Source: Bacteroidetes bacterium UBA2364 (GTDB taxonomy: Bacteria > Bacteroidota > Rhodothermia > Rhodothermales > UBA2364). From it: a stretch of DNA of 5,231 nt. A model generated the notes under the pieces. The model did not search any database and had not been told where the DNA came from. It saw nothing but the letters and a program-made list of their open reading frames with translations. The stretch covers positions 15,759-20,989 of the forward strand of contig DDTM01000127.1 of assembly GCA_002344075.1 (NCBI GenBank), read 5' to 3'. Shown one piece after another: positions 1-4,787 of the stretch. How positions within the stretch are numbered: the first letter of the stretch is position 1; each line of letters starts with the position of its first letter. Both the position numbers and the translations under genes were made by a program.

Positions 1-22
1 CAACAACAACAACAACAACAAC
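1..22. repeat. (CAA)n trinucleotide microsatellite at window edge
   Basis: The window opens with seven uninterrupted CAA units plus one base. It may extend beyond the window. It lies about 30 bp past the hsdS stop codon (GTT units on the coding strand). The interval between it and hsdS holds only a weak 4-bp hairpin (GGTA/TACC, 36-46) with no T-run, so I call no terminator. Whether the tract is intergenic or belongs to the next gene cannot be told from here. Confidence 0.85.
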
Positions 23-52
23 GCAACGTTTTTACGGTACGATACCCTGTTT

Positions 53-1402
53 TCACGTTACCCTGATTTTCCCCGTTACCACCTCGCTGATCAATGCCGT
101 GCGGTATTCGGTCAATAATTCAATCAGTTTTTCGGTTTTGGTTTTTTTGGCATCTATGCGGGCACATTCGGTTTCGATGTGGCGGACGATGGATTGTTGT
201 TCTTCGAGGGGTGGAACAACTGTGTACATTTCTTTTAGATTATCGGTATTAAATCTAAAAACCTTTATACCTCTTGCGAATTTTCTTAGCTGAACACAAA
301 ATACCTTCGAAGAATAGAACAAGTACTTGCCTAAAACAGAAGAAACAATCGGTCTTAATAATATCTGTTCTCCTCCCAACAGTCCTAAATCTTGCCGAGC
401 ATAAAAACACGAATGACCTAAATCCTCTAAGGTTTCAGACGTTGATATAAGAATAACGTCTCCAAATTGTACGATTTGGTTTGATTTATAGAATTCACTA
501 TTTATATAAAAACTAAAGGAATCATTTACTTCATTAACTTTGTAGGTTTTACCGTACTGTAATGCTACGTATTCGCCAGCATCAAGCAATTCATCTTTTT
601 TAAACCCCGTGTTACCTCTAACAATATTAGCAATACGATCAATTCTCTTCACCTCCCAATGCTCCGGAATGTCCCCCAACCATTCAATCCCTGAATCTTT
701 CATAGGCACATCAGGGTTGATGCCTGCCTGCGCAGCTGCTTCGGCAGGCAGGCCTTTGGTAACGGCTTGGTTGATGATGGCGGTTTTTTCTTCTTCGTAG
801 AGTTCGAGCAGGCGTTTTTTATCGGCTATCAGTTCGTCTATCTCGGCTGTTTTGCGGTCAAGGTAGGCGGCAATGGCGGTTTGTTCTTGGGGTGGTGGTA
901 ACGGAAAACGAATATCCCTGAGTTGACCTGAATAAATATGAACAACTATTTCTCCTTTTGATAACTTAGCTTTTTGCTCATTTACTTTATACGAATTGAA
1001 TAAGTATGACAAAAAAATACTATCGTTTTGCTTTTGCCTAAATACAATCACATCGCCACTTGCATAAGCTTCACCTTCTCCCAAATAACAAATGCATTTA
1101 CCTATTTCGTCAGGAGTTTCACCCGAAGCAGCAAAAAGAAGATCTCCTTTTTCGATTGGAAATGAATTTTGAGCAATTTCAATTGGGATGTGTCTTTCTA
1201 ATCTTGCAGTTTTTAATTCGTATTTGGTATATATGTCACCATAGAGCAATACAGGGATGCCATCAATCGATAAATCACCCTTAGAAACACCTTTCCCTTT
1301 GAAAAATTTACCGTTGAAAGCTAAACGTAACTTTTTCCAATGGCTCGGGATTTCCCCAATCCATTCAATACCAGAATCTTTGTAGGAATCGTATTTTCTC
1401 AT
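53..1402 (-). CDS. hsdS: Type I restriction-modification specificity subunit HsdS
   Basis: HsdS selects the bipartite recognition sequence and holds the HsdM subunits of a type I methylase/restriction complex on DNA. The 449-residue protein has the classic two-fold layout. Each half opens with a near-identical 'DSGIEWxGxIPxHW' segment (about residues 9-22 and 236-248), followed by a divergent target-recognition domain. Each half ends in a conserved helix region introduced by 'PPPQEQT' (169-175) or 'PPLEEQQ' (397-403), with long charged helices that set the distance between the two domains. The length is normal for the family plus about 10 residues: 219-228, an Ala-rich stretch encoded by an inverted repeat in the central spacer. 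The ATG overlaps the TGA of the upstream GxxExxY gene (ATGA), so translational coupling is likely. The recognition-domain DNA is visibly more AT-rich than the conserved helix regions, as expected for shuffled specificity modules. The recognition sequence cannot be predicted from here. Confidence 0.96.
   Translation of the reverse strand: MRKYDSYKDSGIEWIGEIPSHWKKLRLAFNGKFFKGKGVSKGDLSIDGIPVLLYGDIYTKYELKTARLERHIPIEIAQNSFPIEKGDLLFAASGETPDEIGKCICYLGEGEAYASGDVIVFRQKQNDSIFLSYLFNSYKVNEQKAKLSKGEIVVHIYSGQLRDIRFPLPPPQEQTAIAAYLDRKTAEIDELIADKKRLLELYEEEKTAIINQAVTKGLPAEAAAQAGINPDVPMKDSGIEWLGDIPEHWEVKRIDRIANIVRGNTGFKKDELLDAGEYVALQYGKTYKVNEVNDSFSFYINSEFYKSNQIVQFGDVILISTSETLEDLGHSCFYARQDLGLLGGEQILLRPIVSSVLGKYLFYSSKVFCVQLRKFARGIKVFRFNTDNLKEMYTVVPPLEEQQSIVRHIETECARIDAKKTKTEKLIELLTEYRTALISEVVTGKIRVT
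722..753. repeat. In-frame inverted repeat in the hsdS central spacer
   Basis: Perfect 10-bp arms (GCCTGCCTGC at 722-731 and its complement at 744-753) enclose a 12-nt loop that itself contains the palindrome GCAGCTGC. The repeat encodes roughly residues 217-227 of HsdS. From my knowledge of the family, homologues usually read 'TKGLNPDVPMKDSG'. Here ten residues (PAEAAAQAGI) lie between 'KGL' and 'NPDV', matching a 30-bp in-frame insertion. On the minus strand it shares CCTGYCTGCCGA (one mismatch) with the inverted repeat in hsdM at 2972-2998, so the two look like one family. Confidence 0.8.
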
Positions 1403-1830
1403 TTGTCTGAACCTTGATTCGATTGATGGTCTTGATTACTTGATTTTTGATTTAGGTTCAAGACTTTATTGTTATGTACTCTCTTAAATTGAAGACTTTT
1501 GGCTCCAAAATTCAAAAGCAAACCTATTTCCATTTTATAAGCTTCTAAATAGTTCATGGCTTGGGCTAAATGAACATCTTCCAAATTGATAATGGCTTTT
1601 ATCTCCACCATAATTTTTTCTTGCACAAAAAAATCCACTCTGCGGGTACCTATATCAAAGCCTTTGTATTGCAACGGCATTTCCTTTTCTCTTTCATGGT
1701 TGATACTATTTAGGTTTAATTCAATGGATAAGGCCCTTTGATAAACCACTTCCTGAAACCCATTGCCCAAGTGTTTATACACTTCCATAGCACAACCGAT
1801 GATTTTATGTGTTAAATCTTCATGTTTCAT
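1399..1830 (-). CDS. GxxExxY-motif protein, predicted PD-(D/E)XK nuclease fold
   Basis: This 143-residue protein carries the signature G24-x-x-E27-x-x-Y30 (in 'GNGFQEVVY') of a small family common in Bacteroidota and assigned to the PD-(D/E)XK nuclease superfamily. A plausible catalytic triad is visible as D66 ('RRVDFF') and E76-x-K78 ('MVEIKA'), followed by the family's 'LLLNFG'-type strand. Biochemical function is not established for the family, so nuclease activity is an inference. I start it at the ATG at 1830, which gives the usual 'MKHEDLT' N-terminus; a TTG two codons upstream is also open. The last 16 or so residues are low-complexity N/Q/S and are encoded by degenerate TTGATT repeats, which are the inner part of a flanking inverted repeat. 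The gene sits between hsdM (21-bp gap) and hsdS (ATGA overlap). It is not a standard type I R-M subunit, and the flanking repeats suggest it arrived as a cassette. Confidence 0.9.
   Translation of the reverse strand: MKHEDLTHKIIGCAMEVYKHLGNGFQEVVYQRALSIELNLNSINHEREKEMPLQYKGFDIGTRRVDFFVQEKIMVEIKAIINLEDVHLAQAMNYLEAYKMEIGLLLNFGAKSLQFKRVHNNKVLNLNQKSSNQDHQSNQGSDK
1404..1452 (+). repeat. Lower inverted-repeat end of GxxExxY cassette
   Basis: It begins TGTCTGAACCTTGATT and continues with three further TTGATT units (starting 1432, 1440, 1447) plus a GATTGAT at 1420-1426. It encodes the N/Q/S-rich tail of the GxxExxY protein on the minus strand and ends two bases from the hsdS start codon. It pairs with the repeat at 1831-1873. 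Confidence 0.7.
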
Positions 1831-1873
1831 AATCAAGCAATCATTAAATCCTTATAAATCATGGTTCAAGACA
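1831..1873 (-). repeat. Upper inverted-repeat end of GxxExxY cassette
   Basis: Read on the minus strand it begins TGTCTTGAACCATGATT (1873-1857) and continues with GGATT, TGATT and TTGATT units up to the base before the GxxExxY ATG. Its first part is translated as the last residues of HsdM (VLNHDL) and contains the TAA stop of hsdM at 1852-1854. It is the inverted partner of 1404-1452. Confidence 0.7.
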
Positions 1874-4005
1874 TTTTTCTCCAATTCTAAAGTTTTTTCT
1901 TCCAAAGCCAAAATATCGGCTTTGATGTCTGCCAAGGGTCTCAGTGGCTTGAACTCATAGAAATACTTGGTAAAGTTGATTTCGTAGCCAATTTTGGTTT
2001 TGCTGTGGTCTATCCATGCTCCCGCCTGCCGTTCCATGGACTTTACCTTTCCTAAATCAAATTGTTTTTTAAACCATTCGCGTCCTCTGCCAGATTTTAA
2101 ATAATCTTCTCTTTTTACCGCTTCTTCTCTTGTGTCAAAAACTTCCCAATGAACAAGTTCAACAGGCAAATTCTTTGCTGTCCAACTTACTTCTCCTTTT
2201 TCGTGTTCCTTAAGCCTTCTATGAATATCGTTTGTTTGCCCTTTGTAGAATGATCCATCACTACACTTCAAAACATACGCACAATAATCACCAGATTCCG
2301 GCAATGGGGCGGGCAGGTCGGGTAGGTGGGGCTTTACTTCGGCATCAAAGTATTCTTCGATGGTTTGTTTGCGGAAAGGAGACGCAGCATGCTGCGTCTT
2401 TACAAGAAAGGGGATGTTTTCATAATCACGTAAAGAAGTATCGGGCTTGGGTTGTCCTTTGCTTTTTACCACTTGTGGAGATGGAGCATGCTCCGTCTTT
2501 ACTTTTAGTGGCTGTTCAACCGTAATTCTCCAATAGCCAAAGAACTCGTTGGGCAAAATTTGGCAAAACTCGTTTTCTTCAAAATTGCCGTAGAGTTGGG
2601 TAATGAAGCCAATGCCTTTTTCATTTCCGTTTTCGGCAATTTTCTTGCGTTTGTTGCCCAGGCTTCTGTCCATTTTTTGCCAAAAGCGGTTTTCCTTTTG
2701 CAGGGACGTTGCATGCAACGTCCCTGCATTAGCACCCGTACCTGTGGCGTTTATCAATTGCACTTTGCCCCTTCGCTCTGCACTTTTGTTATTGGTCACA
2801 ATCCAGATGTAAGTGCTGATGCCCGTGTTGTAAAAGAGCTGGTCGGGTAGGGCAATCACGGCTTCCAGCCAGTCATTTTCGATAATCCATCTTCTGATAT
2901 TGCTTTCTCCGCTTTCAGCAGCACCGGTAAACAAGGGCGAGCCATTAAATACAATACCAATACGCGTGCCTCCCGACCTGTCTGCCGACGAGGCAGGTTT
3001 CATTTTGGAAATCATGTGTTGCAAGAAAAGTAAAGAGCCATCATTGATTCTAGGCAAACCCGCACCAAAACGTCCGCTCATACCTTTGTTGTCTGCTTCG
3101 GCTTTGATGATTTTTTCGGCTTTTTTCCAGTCCACACCAAAAGGCGGATTGGAAAGCATGTAATCAAACTTCTCTTCTTCCAGTCCGTCCACTGTGAAAG
3201 TGTTACCAAACTTGATGTTGCTTGGGTTTTGCCCTTTAATCAACATATCCGATTTACAGATGGCATACGATTCAGGATTAATTTCCTGTCCGAACACTTT
3301 GAGTTCTGCTTTAGGGTTGAGTTCTTTTACATACTGTTCGCCCACGGAAAGCATACCGCCCGTTCCGCAAGCTGGGTCATACAGCGTTTTTACAATGCCG
3401 TCTTTGGTAAGGATGTCTTTGTCTTCAATGAACAGCACGTTTACCATCAAGCGAATGACCTCTCTTGGCGTAAAGTGTTCCCCTGCCGTTTCATTGGATT
3501 GTTCTGCAAATTTTCTGATAAGTTCTTCAAACGTGTAACCCATTTCCATGGAATCCATGTCAGTCAAGTCAATCTCTTGAAATGCTTTGACAACTCTGAA
3601 AAGAATATCCGTTTTCGGATCGTCCAGGCGGTCAATCTGGTCGTCAAAATTGAAGTACTCAATGATTTCCCTTGCACTCGTGGAAAATCCGTTGATGTAG
3701 TTCCTGAGATTTATTGCCACATTATCAGAGTCGGCAATCAGCTTGTCAAAGTTGAATTGGCTTCTGTTGTGGAAGTTGAAACCTGCAATCTTATTGAGAG
3801 CAATATCCTTTGCACTTTCTTTTAGCGAATCTACTTTAGGCAGGTAGTCCAGTACTTTCTGTTTGGTCGGTTCGAGTACACAGTCCAGTCGTCTTAGCAC
3901 AGTCATTGGAAGTATTACCTTTCCATAGTCAGACTGTTTATAGTCGCCTCTTAATAGGTCTGCCACTTTCCAAATCAGGTCTGCTTTCTCTTTAAAATTT
4001 TTCAT
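1852..4005 (-). CDS. hsdM: Type I R-M methyltransferase subunit HsdM with inserted GIY-YIG domain
   Basis: HsdM transfers a methyl group from S-adenosylmethionine to adenine N6 at the site chosen by HsdS. An HsdM_N-type helical domain covers about residues 1-150 ('LLRGDYKQSDYGKVILP'). The N6_N4_Mtase domain follows, with the SAM-binding motif 'DPACGTGGM' (D210-M218) and the catalytic 'NPPF' (286-289). The C-terminus has the family segments 'ENIPFL', 'AWIDHSKTKIGYEI' (from A663) and 'KPLRPLADI'. At 717 residues it is well over the usual 500-600. The excess is accounted for by in-frame additions: inverted-repeat-encoded residues about 336-344, palindrome-encoded stretches around 426-436, 503-509 and 536-542, and a GIY-YIG domain (insert 564-662). 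The frame stays open and both methylase motifs are intact, so the enzyme may still be active. Its last codons and TAA come from the end repeat of the next gene's cassette. First gene of the R-M operon. Confidence 0.97.
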   Translation of the reverse strand: MKNFKEKADLIWKVADLLRGDYKQSDYGKVILPMTVLRRLDCVLEPTKQKVLDYLPKVDSLKESAKDIALNKIAGFNFHNRSQFNFDKLIADSDNVAINLRNYINGFSTSAREIIEYFNFDDQIDRLDDPKTDILFRVVKAFQEIDLTDMDSMEMGYTFEELIRKFAEQSNETAGEHFTPREVIRLMVNVLFIEDKDILTKDGIVKTLYDPACGTGGMLSVGEQYVKELNPKAELKVFGQEINPESYAICKSDMLIKGQNPSNIKFGNTFTVDGLEEEKFDYMLSNPPFGVDWKKAEKIIKAEADNKGMSGRFGAGLPRINDGSLLFLQHMISKMKPASSADRSGGTRIGIVFNGSPLFTGAAESGESNIRRWIIENDWLEAVIALPDQLFYNTGISTYIWIVTNNKSAERRGKVQLINATGTGANAGTLHATSLQKENRFWQKMDRSLGNKRKKIAENGNEKGIGFITQLYGNFEENEFCQILPNEFFGYWRITVEQPLKVKTEHAPSPQVVKSKGQPKPDTSLRDYENIPFLVKTQHAASPFRKQTIEEYFDAEVKPHLPDLPAPLPESGDYCAYVLKCSDGSFYKGQTNDIHRRLKEHEKGEVSWTAKNLPVELVHWEVFDTREEAVKREDYLKSGRGREWFKKQFDLGKVKSMERQAGAWIDHSKTKIGYEINFTKYFYEFKPLRPLADIKADILALEEKTLELEKNVLNHDL
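2020..2316 (-). mobile_element. In-frame GIY-YIG endonuclease domain inserted in hsdM
   Basis: Residues 564-662 of the HsdM ORF (297 bp, 99 codons) interrupt the family-conserved junction 'HLPD/AWID', which in homologues I know reads continuously as 'VPDAWID'. The insert is a complete small GIY-YIG domain of the stand-alone UPF0213/YhbQ-like type: the GIY-equivalent 'AYV' (576-578), the YIG-equivalent 'YKG' (587-589), 'RRLKEH' with the expected Arg (596/597), 'TREEAVKRE' with the expected metal-binding Glu (E633), and the terminal 'KSGRGREWFKK'. The catalytic residues are therefore present. The ends carry a near-inverted repeat: CCCGCCTGCC (plus strand 2021-2030) against CCCGACCTGCC (minus strand 2322-2312), one base different in length. 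No target duplication is evident. It lacks intein splice residues, so the peptide should stay in HsdM. It could act as a homing-type nuclease or be a passive passenger. Confidence 0.85.
2378..2403. repeat. GCATGC-centred palindrome in hsdM, copy 1
   Basis: A perfect 20-bp palindrome at 2380-2399 (AGACGCAGCATGCTGCGTCT), flanked by GG and TTAC as in copy 2. It encodes 'KTQHAAS' around HsdM residues 536-542, between the conserved 'ENIPFL' and 'TIEEYF' segments, where I know of no corresponding residues in homologues. It fits the local consensus GACGNNGCATGCNNCGTC. Confidence 0.88.
2477..2502. repeat. GCATGC-centred palindrome in hsdM, copy 2
   Basis: A 20-bp palindrome with one mismatched pair (2479-2498; core GGAGCATGCTCC) and the same GG/TTAC flanks as copy 1. 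The two 26-bp units differ at three positions. Two of these are a compensatory pair (C-G in copy 1, G-C in copy 2), so the arm pairing is kept. It encodes 'KTEHAPS' around HsdM residues 503-509, in the same reading phase as copy 1. Confidence 0.88.
2699..2728. repeat. GCATGC-centred 30-bp perfect palindrome in hsdM, copy 3
   Basis: All 15 base pairs match; the inner 18 bp read GACGTTGCATGCAACGTC and the arms extend as CAGG/CCTG with T/A at the tips. It encodes 'AGTLHATSLQ' around HsdM residues 426-436, between the conserved 'INATG' and 'FWQKM' segments, which lie almost adjacent in homologues. It shares GACG..GCATGC..CGTC with the two shorter copies, and the two variable bases per arm covary. 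Confidence 0.92.
2972..2998. repeat. CCTGYCTGCCGA-type inverted repeat in hsdM
   Basis: ACCTGTCT (2976-2983) and AGGCAGGT (2991-2998) pair over 8 bp with one mismatch around a 7-nt loop. On the plus strand the unit begins CCCGACCTG, the same nine bases as the minus-strand outer end of the GIY-YIG insert, and continues CTGCCGA as in the hsdS repeat. It encodes 'PASSADRS' around HsdM residues 336-344, a variable loop between 'ISKMKP' and 'GGTRIGIVFNGSP' that is usually shorter. Confidence 0.65.
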
Positions 4006-4025
4006 TTATCGTTTTTATCTTTTGT

Positions 4026-4061
4026 CAATGTTAATATTTTGTTTCTGTCTAGCGTTGTCAA
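4026..4061 (-). promoter_or_regulatory. Possible hsdM operon promoter
   Basis: On the minus strand TTGACA (4061-4056) precedes TATTAA (4036-4031) with a 19-bp spacer. TAACATTG (4033-4026), one base off the Bacteroidota -7 consensus TAnnTTTG, overlaps it, but its distance from the upstream TTG is longer than usual. The site lies 20-55 bp upstream of the hsdM ATG in AT-rich DNA. This is the only candidate I see for the hsdM-GxxExxY-hsdS operon, and it is a weak one. Confidence 0.3.
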
Positions 4062-4116
4062 AAATTACTCACAAATTTTTCAATTTTTATTGGTGTTCGT
4101 GAATCGCTTCGCTTAT

Positions 4117-4178
4117 TTCAAGCTCTTTTGGTTTTTTGTTTGGGCTTTGCGTGTCGGCAAAAACCAAATGTGCTTGAA
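4117..4178. repeat. Large imperfect stem-loop upstream of hsdM
   Basis: TTCAAGC and TTTGGTTTTT on the left arm (4117-4136) pair with AAAAACCAAA and GCTTGAA on the right arm (4159-4178). That is 18 of 20 pairs, interrupted by two single mismatches, around a 22-nt loop. It is too far from the VOC stop, and lacks a following U-run on the minus strand, to be a simple terminator. It may be part of a dispersed intergenic repeat. Confidence 0.75.
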
Positions 4179-4326
4179 TGTGCGGCTGGCTTTTCAGCAT
4201 GTTTCCTAACGGTTTGCAGATTTGCGATGGGCGGGCTTTTCACCACTAATGTTTATGTGGAACACAAAACTTTCGGCTACCACAAAACTGTCTGCGGAGC
4301 ACGAAACCCCTGCTTGCGTGTAGGTG

Positions 4327-4339
4327 ATGTTGTGCAACG
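4327..4339. repeat. CGTTGNNCAACAT motif downstream of VOC gene
   Basis: The minus strand reads CGTTGCACAACAT starting five bases past the VOC stop codon. The same 13-mer with two changes (CGTTGTGCAACAT) lies at 5183-5195 upstream of the DUF1801 gene. The 10-bp cores GTTGCACAAC and GTTGTGCAAC are exact reverse complements. The pair therefore frames the two-gene unit. Confidence 0.6.
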
Positions 4340-4343
4340 TTTT

Positions 4344-4787
4344 CTATCCTTTAAATGCTTTTTCGAAATCCTGAATAATCATCTTACTCATCTTCATCAT
4401 CGCTCCAATTACTCGATGTTTTTGTTCGGGCGTTCCAGCCTTCATCATTTCTATAAATCTTTCCGGCACTATTTGCCAAGAAACACCATACTTGTCTTTG
4501 CACCAACTGCAATTTCCTTCACTTCCTCCGTTAGAGGTTAATTCGTTCCACAGTCGGTCAACTTCATTTTGGTCATCACAGAGAACATAAAATGAAACCG
4601 CTTCGTTAAATTTGAATTGAGGTCCGCCATTTAGTGCGATAAAGTTTATTCCGTCAAGTTCAAATTCGATTACTGTTCCACCGTCTGATGTGATTTTTGA
4701 GTTGGCAAAAATTGAGCAGTAAAATTCTACAGCTTCTTTCGCTTGGTTGTTAAACCATAAGTAAGGTGTGATTTTTTGAAATTTCAT
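4344..4787 (-). CDS. PhnB-like VOC (glyoxalase/3-demethylubiquinone-9 methyltransferase-like) protein
   Basis: A 147-residue cytoplasmic protein of the 3-dmu-9_3-mt / PhnB-like branch of the vicinal oxygen chelate superfamily. The family pattern is clear: 'ITPYLWFNNQAKEAVEFYCSIF' (residues 6-27), 'ALNGGPQFKFNEAVSFYV', 'EVDRLWNELTSNGG', 'WCKDKYGVSWQIVPE' and a C-terminal 'VIGAMMKMSKMIIQDFEKAF' helix. Substrate and reaction are unknown for most members, so I name only the fold. It is somewhat short: between 'NSKI' and 'FELDG' the usual 'RYGEAG' loop and following residues (about 15-18) are missing, although the frame is intact. Its ATG overlaps the TGA of the DUF1801 gene (ATGA), so the two are probably co-translated. 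Nothing links it to the R-M genes beyond strand. Confidence 0.92.
   Translation of the reverse strand: MKFQKITPYLWFNNQAKEAVEFYCSIFANSKITSDGGTVIEFELDGINFIALNGGPQFKFNEAVSFYVLCDDQNEVDRLWNELTSNGGSEGNCSWCKDKYGVSWQIVPERFIEMMKAGTPEQKHRVIGAMMKMSKMIIQDFEKAFKG

Larger units (their letters stand above)
1404..1873. mobile_element. Putative GxxExxY cassette bounded by terminal inverted repeats
   Basis: The GxxExxY gene is enclosed by inverted repeats. The plus strand at 1404-1419 reads TGTCTGAACCTTGATT. The minus strand at 1873-1857 reads TGTCTTGAACCATGATT, differing by one mismatch and one extra base. Inside each end the similarity continues as degenerate, roughly 7-10 bp spaced GATT units: TTGATT at 1414, 1432, 1440 and 1447 on the lower side, and TGATT/GGATT units across 1831-1861 on the upper side. 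The upper repeat encodes the last residues and stop of hsdM; the lower one encodes the tail of GxxExxY and ends next to the hsdS start codon. I see no obvious target duplication. Mobility is inferred from this structure alone. Confidence 0.6.
4006..4343. other. Intergenic region between VOC gene and hsdM
   Basis: These 338 bp hold no gene I can support; the ORFs that cross it on the plus strand have no recognisable family features. The 60 bp next to hsdM are very AT-rich and contain TTGTCAA twice (4022-4028, 4055-4061). The middle holds a large imperfect hairpin (4117-4178). The part nearest the VOC gene (about 4190-4340) is richer in GC and contains a direct repeat CACAAAACT (4263-4271, 4281-4289). 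The composition break suggests an inserted or repetitive segment, but I cannot define its ends. Confidence 0.6.

Noticed and set aside
23..52. Rho-independent terminator after hsdS
   Set aside because: Only a 4-bp GGTA/TACC stem is present, and no T-run follows on the minus strand.
1834..1836. TTG start for the GxxExxY gene
   Set aside because: The ATG two codons downstream gives the usual family N-terminus, and the TTG belongs to the flanking repeat.
2020..2316. Intein or group I intron with GIY-YIG endonuclease
   Set aside because: There is no Cys/Ser at the first position, no His-Asn at the end, and no splicing blocks; the ORF is continuous and the insert has no room for an intron core beside the domain.
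2378..2728. CRISPR array or transcription-factor operators from the spaced palindromes
   Set aside because: Spacing is irregular (about 99 and 225 bp), the intervals are hsdM coding sequence, and arms covary instead of repeating exactly.
3229..3825. 198-codon plus-strand ORF antisense to hsdM
   Set aside because: It lies wholly opposite conserved HsdM codons, has no recognisable family features, and its C/F/H-rich composition is typical of an antisense shadow.
4128..4541. 137-codon plus-strand ORF covering the intergenic region
   Set aside because: Its second half is antisense to the VOC gene and its first half runs through a hairpin; the Cys/Phe-rich translation matches no family I know.
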